From Halioglobus sp. (GTDB lineage Bacteria > Pseudomonadota > Gammaproteobacteria > Pseudomonadales > Halieaceae): 64,000 bases of DNA. The notes under the pieces were generated by a model. It was not told where the DNA came from, did not search any database, and saw only the letters and a program-made list of their open reading frames with translations. The position numbers and the translations under genes were made by a program. This document shows, in pieces, positions 26,494 through 34,356 of this stretch (position 1 is its first letter; each line of letters opens with the position of its first letter). The DNA is taken from NCBI GenBank assembly GCA_020443425.1, contig JAGRIE010000004.1:124001-188000 (forward strand). The letters are read 5' to 3'.

Positions 26494-27177
26494 GTGGGGC
26501 AGCCCGGCACGCAGGCATACTTGCGGCTGACAGCGCTGGCCCTTGCAACCGCCCTGCTGTGGCTGGCATATCAGGCTGGGCTGGCTGGTATCGCCGGCAT
26601 TTACGGCGACTCAGCGGCGCATCACCTGCGGCAGATGCAAGGCAACGCCGCACTGGCGGCAGAGTATGCCGCTGAGGGTACACGCAAGATCGCCGTGGCG
26701 CGCAACCACGCCCCCTCCGACGCCGACTACGCACTTCTGGCGGCGACCTTCAGCGCAGCGGATGGACACTTCGACGACGCCATATCGCCGCTGCGGGAAG
26801 GGTTGGCGGACACACCTGTGCGCCCAGACCTCTGGTCCGCACTGGCGAGTTATTCCTACCAGGCGCAGGGGGCCACCACTGGGACACTGCACGCATTGGA
26901 CAGCGCCCTGTATTTCGGCCCACGGGAGTACGACACGCAGCTGGCGAATGCCACCATCATCCTCGGCGCGGGTAGCCGGCTGGATGAGGCGCGCAGAGTC
27001 CGCGGCTGGCATGACCTGGTCGAGGCCATGGCCATACCGGAGCTGTCCCAGCGCATCCTCGCTATCGCCGGCGATGCCGGGCTGGAGCGGCAACTGCAGA
27101 CACAGCTGCGAGAACAAGCGGCGGCCCGCGCAGTGCTGGAGCAGCGGGAGCAGCGGGAGCAGCGCCGTGAGGACTGA
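26494..27177 (+). CDS. TPR-like membrane-anchored protein of unknown function
   Basis: This 227-residue protein has one N-terminal membrane helix (LRLTALALATALLWLAYQAG). The soluble part is helical with TPR-like spacing (SDADYALLAATFSAADGHFD, DLWSALASYSYQAQG). The C-terminus ends in an EQREQREQR repeat encoded by three perfect 9-bp repeats. The start is GTG, immediately after the previous stop. It overlaps the start of the second ligase-like gene by 11 nt, an arrangement suggesting it assists that protein, because ligase/polymerase-like proteins are often paired with TPR proteins. No enzymatic motif is seen. Confidence 0.65.
   Translation: MGQPGTQAYLRLTALALATALLWLAYQAGLAGIAGIYGDSAAHHLRQMQGNAALAAEYAAEGTRKIAVARNHAPSDADYALLAATFSAADGHFDDAISPLREGLADTPVRPDLWSALASYSYQAQGATTGTLHALDSALYFGPREYDTQLANATIILGAGSRLDEARRVRGWHDLVEAMAIPELSQRILAIAGDAGLERQLQTQLREQAAARAVLEQREQREQRRED
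27138..27164 (+). repeat. Three perfect 9-bp tandem repeats (GGAGCAGCG)
   Basis: The unit GGAGCAGCG occurs three times head-to-tail at the 3' end of the TPR-like gene, encoding Glu-Gln-Arg repeats. The last copy's GGAG lies 7 nt before the GTG start of the ligase-like gene and can serve as its ribosome-binding site. Change of copy number would keep both frames. Confidence 0.8.
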
Positions 27178-28627
27178 ACGTTTTCGGCCCCACAGCCTGC
27201 TGAACCGCGGCCTGTTCCTGGGGTTGCTGCTGTTGCTGGTGTGGGTTCCACTGCCGCTGGGCAGCAACCGCGCCTGGTCGCTGGCTATGCTGGAGGTCTG
27301 GGTGTTCTTGCTCGGTGCGCTCGCACTGCTGGGCTGGGCTGTTCGCCCGGGCCAGTTTTCCCGCAACCTGAGGCATGAGTGGCAGGTACTCGCCCTGCTC
27401 CTGCTGGGACTCCTGTATCTCGGCCTGCAACTGCTGCCGATTCCGCTGTCGCTGCTGGAGTTTATCGCGCCCGCAAAAGCCCGGTGGTGGCAGGCCTCGC
27501 AAGCAGTCACCGCCGCGGAAACCGTGCGGCTGGCCGCGTCATGGAGTGCCGCAATCGCCGCGGCACTGGAACAGTGTGCCTATGTGGTGGTTTTCTGCCT
27601 CACACTGGTGCTGGTCGACACAGTGAAACGCCTGCGGATGGTTATCTATACAATGATTGGCGTCACCGTCTTTGAGGCGGTATACGGCCTCACTGCTTTC
27701 TTCATGCGTGACTCCTTCATGCTGTGGACCCCACCCTGGCTCGGCCATCACTGGGCCACCGGCACCTTCATCAACAAGAATCATTACGCGGCCAACCTGT
27801 CTTTCGGTATCGCCCTCACGCTGGGCCTGTGCCTCAGCTTTGTCGCCGCACAGCCCTACCGTCGCTGGCATCTGCGCGCGAAGCGTATCGCCGAGCACAT
27901 GAGCGGGGCTCTGCTGAACCCTGGCTACCTGAGATTTGGCCTGTTGCTGGCCCTGTTCACCGCGTTCTTCTTCGCACAGTCGCGGGGCGCCCTGCTCGCG
28001 TTCACCGCGGCGGCGGGCAGCCTGCTGGCGTGCGGGGCATACTGGCGTGGCTACCGGGAGCGCTCACGCCCTTCGACGGCGGCGCCCTCCGCAGAGATAC
28101 GGGTTCTGCCCTGGCTTTTCGCGAGCGCTGCACTTGCCGCCGTCTGGCTCAACAGCAGCGCCCTTTTCACCCGCCTGCTACCGGCAGAACTGCACGATTC
28201 GGGACGAGTGATCACCTGGCTACAAACCTGGAGCATGTGGCTGGATCACTGGTGCTTCGGTGTGGGCAACGGCAGTTTCCAGTACGTATTTACGCACTAT
28301 AAGGTGGCCGCGCTGGACGGCCACCTGTACGACTATGCCCACAATGACCATCTGCAACTGCTGGCGGAACAGGGCGTTATCGGTGCTGGGTTGTTCCTCG
28401 CATTTTTTCTACTGTGCACAGGGCGCATGTTAGCGGCCTATGGCAAGCGCGCGCGCAGCCACGGCGACCAGGGCGTGTTGCTGGGTATCGCAATCGCCGT
28501 GAGCGCATTTTTCCTGCACGGTTTCGTGGATTTTAATTTTCATATCCCGGCCAATGCGCTGTGGTTCTACACCCTGATGGCGCTGGGGTTGGTCGCCGCA
28601 CGACGTATTGTGCAGGGTGTTTCGTAA
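27167..28627 (+). CDS. O-antigen ligase/polymerase-like membrane protein (second copy)
   Basis: This 486-residue protein has ten or more membrane helices and the more typical Wzy_C/O-antigen ligase pattern: GTFINKNHYAANLSFGIALT near residues 200-220, a periplasmic loop with DSGRVITWLQTWSMWLDHWC, and YDYAHNDHLQLLAEQGVIGA, which contains the His and Asp residues conserved in this superfamily. Members ligate glycans to lipid A-core or to other acceptors, or polymerise repeat units. It is better supported as a ligase than the copy at 20521-21951. The GTG start lies within the end of the TPR-like gene. Confidence 0.82.
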   Translation: MRTERFRPHSLLNRGLFLGLLLLLVWVPLPLGSNRAWSLAMLEVWVFLLGALALLGWAVRPGQFSRNLRHEWQVLALLLLGLLYLGLQLLPIPLSLLEFIAPAKARWWQASQAVTAAETVRLAASWSAAIAAALEQCAYVVVFCLTLVLVDTVKRLRMVIYTMIGVTVFEAVYGLTAFFMRDSFMLWTPPWLGHHWATGTFINKNHYAANLSFGIALTLGLCLSFVAAQPYRRWHLRAKRIAEHMSGALLNPGYLRFGLLLALFTAFFFAQSRGALLAFTAAAGSLLACGAYWRGYRERSRPSTAAPSAEIRVLPWLFASAALAAVWLNSSALFTRLLPAELHDSGRVITWLQTWSMWLDHWCFGVGNGSFQYVFTHYKVAALDGHLYDYAHNDHLQLLAEQGVIGAGLFLAFFLLCTGRMLAAYGKRARSHGDQGVLLGIAIAVSAFFLHGFVDFNFHIPANALWFYTLMALGLVAARRIVQGVS

Positions 28628-28666
28628 ATTGTTGTTTCAACGTTTGATGGCAAAAGAATCGCAACT

Positions 28667-29722
28667 ATGAAGAAGATATTGGTGACGGGCTCCTCTGGAC
28701 TGATCGGCTCCGAAGTCTGTGTGTTTTACGCCGGCCGGGGTTACCAGGTCCACGGGGTGGACAATAACCAGAGAGCGGTCTTTTTCGGCCCGCAGGGCGA
28801 CACCCGGTGGAACCAGAAACGCCTGCAGGATGCACTCAGGGGGTTCGTGCATCACGAACTGGATATTCGCGATCGCCAGGGCGTGGACGCTCTGGTGCAG
28901 TCGGTCAGGCCCGATGTCATCGTGCACGCCGCTGCACAGCCTTCACACGACCGGGCCGCGGCCATCCCCTTCGATGATTTTGATACCAATGCCGTCGGCA
29001 CCCTGAACTGCCTGGAGGCAGCGCGCCGGCACTGCCCGGAATCACCCTTCATCCACATGTCGACCAACAAGGTCTACGGCGATGCCCCGAACCATATCGC
29101 GCTGAAGGAGCTACAGACCCGCTGGGAGTATGATGATCCCGCCTATGAAAACGGTATCGCAGAGACTTTCACTATAGATCAATCCAAGCACTCCCTGTTT
29201 GGCGCGTCCAAGGTGGCGTCTGATATCATGGTGCAGGAGTACGGCCGTTACTTCGGCATGCCCACCTGTTGCCTGCGCGGTGGCTGTTTGACGGGACCAA
29301 ATCACAGCGGTGTGGAACTGCACGGCTTCCTGAGCTATCTGGTGAAGTGCAACCTGGAGGAAATCCAGTACACGGTTTTCGGCTACAAGGCCAAACAGGT
29401 GCGCGATAATATCCATTCGCTTGATGTCGCTCATTTCATGTGGGAGTTTTCGCAGGCACCCCGCTGTGGCGAGGTTTATAATCTGGGCGGTGGCAAGCAG
29501 AACAGCTGCTCGATGCAGGAGGCTTTCCTGCGGGTTGAGTCACTGTCGGGCAAAGCCATGAACTACGTCTATTCGGATCAGCACCGCGAGGGCGATCACA
29601 TCTGTTACTACAGTGATCTCAGCAAAATGCAGATGCATTACCCGCAATGGGAGATAACCAGAGACCTGGACGCGATTTTTCTCGAGCTTGTAGAAGCCTG
29701 GAATCGGAGAGCAATGGGCTGA
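28667..29722 (+). CDS. NAD-dependent epimerase/dehydratase-like SDR protein (CDP-paratose epimerase-like)
   Basis: This 351-residue extended SDR protein has the NAD-binding GSSGLIGS (residues 8-15), [15 protein letters not shown] and [12 protein letters not shown]. The usual catalytic YxxxK is replaced by FGASK (Phe178, Lys182). It resembles proteins annotated as CDP-tyvelose/paratose 2-epimerase, and [18 protein letters not shown] is characteristic of a subgroup from polysaccharide loci. Because the Tyr is lost, it may use another proton donor or not be a standard epimerase. It is 39 nt after the ligase-like gene and its stop overlaps the next start by 1 nt. Confidence 0.8.
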   Translation: MKKILVTGSSGLIGSEVCVFYAGRGYQVHGVDNNQRAVFFGPQGDTRWNQKRLQDALRGFVHHELDIRDRQGVDALVQSVRPDVIVHAAAQPSHDRAAAIPFDDFDTNAVGTLNCLEAARRHCPESPFIHMSTNKVYGDAPNHIALKELQTRWEYDDPAYENGIAETFTIDQSKHSLFGASKVASDIMVQEYGRYFGMPTCCLRGGCLTGPNHSGVELHGFLSYLVKCNLEEIQYTVFGYKAKQVRDNIHSLDVAHFMWEFSQAPRCGEVYNLGGGKQNSCSMQEAFLRVESLSGKAMNYVYSDQHREGDHICYYSDLSKMQMHYPQWEITRDLDAIFLELVEAWNRRAMG

Positions 29723-30873
29723 TGGATTGCGTGATCCTCAATCGCAACTATCCGCCGGGCGCCGGCATTACCGGCAACTCCGCCAATGAGCTGGCGGCTT
29801 ACCTGGTAGCTGCCGGATTCAATGTCCAGGTGGTCACCGTCGATGGGGAATACCAGGGCGGCGGCGCAGTGCCGGTCGGCGTCTCCGGCAAGGTGCACAC
29901 CCTCAGTCACCTGTACAACGGCAAAAATAAATTCATCCGGCTTTTCTCCAGCCTCGTGGAAGGGTGGAAAATGGCGCGAAAAGCAGTGGCGCTCGGCGTC
30001 GGCCCCATCATCTGCATGACCGATCCGCCGCTGTTGAACTTCTGGGTGGCCAGGGCCGCCAGGCGCCGCGCCATACCCTGGATTTACTGGTCGATGGATC
30101 TGTATCCCGAGGCGTTTGTCTCCAGCAAGCTGGTGAAACGGAGCAACCCGATCTACCGCTACCTGAAGCGCAGCCTGGTACAGGCACCGCCGACAGGCCT
30201 GATTGCGCTGGGGCCGAATCAGGCCAGGTTCATCAATAGCGAATACACCACGGCGGTGCCGACAGTCTTGCTGCCCTGCGGAATCTCACAATCCCCAGCT
30301 GTTGTTTCGGCACCGGAGTGGGCCGCAGGCGATGACAGAATCATTCTCGGTTATGCCGGCAATCTGGGGGAAGCGCACGCAAGCGACTTCCTGCGGGCCG
30401 TCATAGCCAAAATAGACCCCTCCCGCCACCGTTTCATTTTATCGGTTTACGGCTCCAAGGCGCCGCAAATTATCGAGTTCGCCAGCGGACGGGAAGGCGT
30501 CGTTATCACGGACAGCGTGGCCCGCGATCACCTGCAATTTATCGATGTCCATATCGCAACCCTGCTCCCCGAATGGGACCATGTCTGCATCCCCTCCAAA
30601 GCTGTCAGTGCCGTCTGCGAGGGCGCTACCATCTTCATGTGCTGCTCGGAGGAAACCGACAACTGGACACTGCTGGAGGACGCCGCCTGGCGCATTCCGG
30701 TAGATGGCGATATCGACCTGTCTGTGAGTCGGTTCATGGATGGACTGAATCGCGAGGAAGTCGACGCCAAGCGACTGCAGACCAGGGCGCTTTCACAGCA
30801 GCTGCTGGAAACCAAGGCACAGGCCTTCGCGCAAATTGAACGGATGCTCGCCCTCAGTCAACTCGAGGAATGA
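29722..30873 (+). CDS. Glycosyltransferase family 4 (WbuB-like, GT-B)
   Basis: This 383-residue enzyme begins CVILNRNYPPGAGITGNSAN, typical of WbuB/WcaI-like transferases, and contains IPWIYWSMDLYPEAF, DRIILGYAGNLGEAHASDFL and LLPEWDHVCIPSK with the donor-binding region. The classic E-x7-E is not obvious, as in related enzymes. It is the last gene of the operon that starts after the ops element and is coupled to the SDR gene by a TGATG overlap. The next gene is on the other strand. Confidence 0.82.
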   Translation: MDCVILNRNYPPGAGITGNSANELAAYLVAAGFNVQVVTVDGEYQGGGAVPVGVSGKVHTLSHLYNGKNKFIRLFSSLVEGWKMARKAVALGVGPIICMTDPPLLNFWVARAARRRAIPWIYWSMDLYPEAFVSSKLVKRSNPIYRYLKRSLVQAPPTGLIALGPNQARFINSEYTTAVPTVLLPCGISQSPAVVSAPEWAAGDDRIILGYAGNLGEAHASDFLRAVIAKIDPSRHRFILSVYGSKAPQIIEFASGREGVVITDSVARDHLQFIDVHIATLLPEWDHVCIPSKAVSAVCEGATIFMCCSEETDNWTLLEDAAWRIPVDGDIDLSVSRFMDGLNREEVDAKRLQTRALSQQLLETKAQAFAQIERMLALSQLEE

Positions 30874-30890
30874 GCAGCAAAAGCGTGATC

Positions 30891-30908
30891 GCCCCGGGTT
30901 ACCGGGGC
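30891..30908. terminator. Hairpin between convergent genes, possible weak terminator
   Basis: GCCCCGG and CCGGGGC flank GTTA, a 7-bp GC-rich stem with a tetraloop, placed 18 nt after the stop of the last polysaccharide gene and overlapping the stop codon of the convergent gene. There is no T-run on either side, so it is at best an attenuating hairpin that might need Rho. Confidence 0.35.
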
Positions 30909-33900
30909 AGGCTCAGGCTCCAGGGCCCGTAAGTGTTCTGAGTGCCACGCGCCTCCTGCTCAATCAGCCGGTACTCATAGCTCTCGCCGCGCTGCGGCAT
31001 CGGGTCGGCCAGCCAGTACTCGCCGCCCATCGGCGCAATAATCAGGCCCGGTAACATATCGCCACTCAGGCGCTGCCAGGTATCCTCGCCACTGCGGCGC
31101 CTTTCCACATAGAAACCGATGGTGCCGCGCTCCTCCAGTGTTTCCCAGCGCAGGGTCGCCACCTCCGAGTCCCCATCTGGATCCAGGTATGCCCTCAGTG
31201 CGCCGAGGATCACTTGCGCATCTGCGCCTGCCAGCACCTGTGCCTGTTGCGGGTCATAGAATCGCAACAGCGCCAGCGCACTCTGGGCACCAGAGTCCTG
31301 CGTCGCCATGTCCGCCAGGAACGTGGAGACCGATATTACAGAGAGCGAGACCTTGCCAATTGTCGCCACGGTGGGGTTGTAGACTATCGAGTAGTCCTCC
31401 ATTTCACCGTCACTTGCAGTACCGGTGGGCGACTCACACTGTGCGGCTGTCGTGCACAGCCGGAAGCGGGAGACGTAGGTCTGGGTGGTCGTCGCGTTAA
31501 CTGTCCACTCAAACGGCACCGAGGAGGTGCCACTTGACGCCACATTCACGCAGCGCCGCTCCGACAGATCAAACAGGCCGTTAGGTGGGCTGCCTATATC
31601 CATCCAGCCGCACAGGCGGGCCGTGGAACCGGTAGAGTTGGTCACCGCCACAGTGGCGATGATATTGGAACCACCACCGCTGGGCGCAGTAAACGTAACC
31701 CCGTCTTCGTCCGAACCGGCAGCGGGATTGCTGGTGACGCGGAGATTGTCCGCATCCGCACCGCCACTGGCTGTACCCAGCCATTCAAAATCCACAAGAC
31801 CGCCGATCCGCAGATTCACCGAGGCACCCGCTGCCGCATCGACGGTGTGCCGCGTCGTACTGGTGGAGTAACTGCCGGGCGCATCGCCAAAATCACAGGC
31901 GACGGCCGTGGGGACACTGCTCAGTGCGGCCACCAGCCCGCGATGGCCGGCGAGCGCGCCGTGGTTGGTAACAGCCGCAGACCCTGAAGTATTGCGTCTC
32001 CAGCCCGGCAAACCGCCCGCCACATTGGTACTTGCACCCGTTGCGTTGATATAGACAGCACCACCGCCACCACCGCCACCCGGACCATGGTTGTCAGGGT
32101 ACTCAGAATCGCCGCCGTTGCCGCCGATGGCTTGCAGGCTCAGCCCCGGCACGGAACTGGAAGCCGTACGAACGAGAATCGTACCGCCAGCACCGCCACC
32201 ACCCGCGCCATCCTGAACAGAAAAATCGCCGGCAGTGCCGTTTGCGCGGATAGAGCCGCCGACCCCCGATGTCAGTGTGGTGGCGTTGATAAATACCACA
32301 CCGCCGCCGTTGCCGCCGAGGCCCGTACCGCCCGCATTGTTTTTGTGCCCAGCACCACCGCCGCCGCCAGCCAGCAGACGGCCGGAATAACCGGCGAAAG
32401 TACCACCGCCCTTACCGCCGACGGTTCCGGTGGGATAGGGAAATCCGCCGCGCCCACCCGAGCCGATATTACTGCCGCCACCGCCGCCGGCGTTGTGGTT
32501 GTTGCCGCCACCCCCACCGTTCCCGGGTGCACCCCGGGCCTGGCTGCCGCCGGGATAGCCGTCCGTATTGAGCATAGGGCCTACATTTGGCCCGCCGGCA
32601 ATCCCTTCGCCCTTGGCACCCCAGAACTCGCCGGTGGCAACGTAAGCTGTGCTGACATCACCCGAACCGGAAGCCGTTGTACCGGCGTAGTCGCCACCGC
32701 GAAACCCCTGTCCACTGACGTCGATACTGAACCCATTGAGGTTGAGGGTGCCCTGCACATTCAGGGCGACAATGCCCCCGGCGAGGCCGTTCCAGCTGGC
32801 AGCCGTAATATTGGCGCCCAGGGTAACGCTGCTGTACTGAGGCACCCGCACGACCTGGAAACGCCGGTTGGTGCCGCGGTTATAGCTGTGCGCCAGCGGG
32901 GAGGCCAGGGTCACTGTACCCCCTCCGGTCGCCACACTGTTGGTGGCGGTGACAAATTCGTACAGCCCGGTCTGGCGGATAGCCGTGGAACCGGAGCCAT
33001 CGGCCGTGCCGGCAGCACTGCCGTCACCGTAGTTGGCGTTGTTGGAGCTGTCCAGGGTGGCGTCCTGCATCTGCATCACCAGCAACAGGTCACCGGCGGC
33101 AATGGCACTGCCCGCACCGATTGAGCTGCCCAAAGTGATACTGGTCGCTCCCGCGGCAACCGAGGTCGAGCCCGGGTAGTAGCGGTTCACCGTACCGCTG
33201 ATAGTACCGCTGCCACCGGCGCCCGCGGCACTGCAGATCGCCGGCGCGCTGTTGGTGTCACCGGTGGGCAGCGGGTTGACACCCGGCGGAGGCAGCACAA
33301 TGGTCAGCGCACGCCACTGCTCACTGCCAGTTTGCGAGAAACTGGCGGAGCCGGTGCTCCCGGTTCCGGCCTGGGCGCTGTCAGCGACCCCCAGGCTGGT
33401 TGTGCCACCACCACCGCCACTCTCTATGTTCAGCCGGCCGGTGGTGCCGGGCGGATAGGGCGACCCGGACAGGTCATCGTCATCAGCGCCATACACACGC
33501 ACCACCCTGGTGTCGGCACTCAGCGCAGCGGTGGCCGGCGAGGTGGGGCTGGTACTGGTGCCGGTCCCCGCGGCGAATGCCTCCACCGGTTCACTCGTGC
33601 TGACACCGGAGTAACGCAGGATGGCCCCGGCAGCCTCTTCACCACCGCTCCAGGTGAAGACATGGCTGGATGCCTCTGCGGCAGTGGCAATACGGTAAAA
33701 CACGGCGAGTGTGGAGTTGCTTCCCGGGGATTGCCCCTGATCCAGCAGTGTCCAGTCGGCTGGGGTATTAAACGTAATACTGCCGTCGGTGGAGATGGTC
33801 GCAAGTAACAGGTCGCCGGAAGCAGTGCCTGCCGGGGTGGCAATTGTCAGGGACGTGACATTGGCGCTCTCAGCTGCAGTGCTCGAGGTGTGGAATTGCG

Positions 33901-33991
33901 GCGCGGCCACCACCAGCGGCGACAGCAGAAGCAGGATACCGGCCAATAAACACACAGACGCGGACAGCGGCGGCCGAAATTTTTCAGTCAT
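30899..33991 (-). CDS. Secreted glycine-rich protein with GEVED-like domain
   Basis: This 1030-residue protein has a signal peptide (residues 1-30, LLAGILLLLSPLVVAAPQF) and an N-terminal beta-sandwich-like region. Residues about 420-690 are glycine-rich low complexity with long Gly runs. A GEVED-like domain follows, from DFGDAPGSYSTSTTRHTVDA to DGEMEDYSIVYN. The end carries a fibronectin-like segment (ATLRWETLEERGTIGFYVER). GEVED domains occur in secreted adhesins and surface proteins. No PEP-CTERM or other sorting tail is seen. The ATG at 33991 is preferred over an in-frame TTG at 34006. The gene is divergent from the C25 protease, which suggests that they may function together. Confidence 0.75.
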   Translation of the reverse strand: MTEKFRPPLSASVCLLAGILLLLSPLVVAAPQFHTSSTAAESANVTSLTIATPAGTASGDLLLATISTDGSITFNTPADWTLLDQGQSPGSNSTLAVFYRIATAAEASSHVFTWSGGEEAAGAILRYSGVSTSEPVEAFAAGTGTSTSPTSPATAALSADTRVVRVYGADDDDLSGSPYPPGTTGRLNIESGGGGGTTSLGVADSAQAGTGSTGSASFSQTGSEQWRALTIVLPPPGVNPLPTGDTNSAPAICSAAGAGGSGTISGTVNRYYPGSTSVAAGATSITLGSSIGAGSAIAAGDLLLVMQMQDATLDSSNNANYGDGSAAGTADGSGSTAIRQTGLYEFVTATNSVATGGGTVTLASPLAHSYNRGTNRRFQVVRVPQYSSVTLGANITAASWNGLAGGIVALNVQGTLNLNGFSIDVSGQGFRGGDYAGTTASGSGDVSTAYVATGEFWGAKGEGIAGGPNVGPMLNTDGYPGGSQARGAPGNGGGGGNNHNAGGGGGSNIGSGGRGGFPYPTGTVGGKGGGTFAGYSGRLLAGGGGGAGHKNNAGGTGLGGNGGGVVFINATTLTSGVGGSIRANGTAGDFSVQDGAGGGGAGGTILVRTASSSVPGLSLQAIGGNGGDSEYPDNHGPGGGGGGGAVYINATGASTNVAGGLPGWRRNTSGSAAVTNHGALAGHRGLVAALSSVPTAVACDFGDAPGSYSTSTTRHTVDAAAGASVNLRIGGLVDFEWLGTASGGADADNLRVTSNPAAGSDEDGVTFTAPSGGGSNIIATVAVTNSTGSTARLCGWMDIGSPPNGLFDLSERRCVNVASSGTSSVPFEWTVNATTTQTYVSRFRLCTTAAQCESPTGTASDGEMEDYSIVYNPTVATIGKVSLSVISVSTFLADMATQDSGAQSALALLRFYDPQQAQVLAGADAQVILGALRAYLDPDGDSEVATLRWETLEERGTIGFYVERRRSGEDTWQRLSGDMLPGLIIAPMGGEYWLADPMPQRGESYEYRLIEQEARGTQNTYGPWSLSLPR

Positions 33992-34356
33992 CTTCAGGGT
34001 TCTCAAATATCAATTCATTGCCCAGCTGGCCGGGTTGCTTGTACTTCTACTTCACACGCAGTCCATGCCCAGGCTCTCGATATTGGCGCCCATACCATCC
34101 GGGCACGGAGTATATTTTAATGTCGACCACCTTGGCCATGCATCGCCGGCCCGCGCGCGAACGATTCACAATTTTTTTGCACGATCGTGAAAGGCATCAC
34201 TCAAAGGCGGCACGTTACCCGCTTTATTACCGCAAAAGCGCAACTTCCGTGCTGTTAGTCCTCCTGTGACTCAACTAAAATACGGCCAAAGCGGGCCTTC
34301 CTTGACCTCAACTGAGGTGTGATCACGGGGGCTGCGGGGACAAGACGGGAATATAC
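33992..34356. other. Divergent intergenic region between glycine-rich protein and C25 protease
   Basis: These 365 nt are AT-richer than the flanking genes and must hold promoters for both directions. I see TATATT near 34111, a TTGACC near 34302 with no matching -10, and a T7 run near 34173. No convincing complete promoter, coding region or terminator was found. GGGA before 34357 serves the protease start. Confidence 0.5.

Noticed and set aside
32087-33124. 345-codon frame opposite the glycine-rich protein
   Set aside because: It is the complement of Gly-rich low-complexity coding sequence and has Ala/Thr/Val-rich nonsense composition.
30899-33991. PEP-CTERM/exosortase substrate
   Set aside because: The C-terminus has no PEP motif, transmembrane helix or basic tail, and no exosortase is present.
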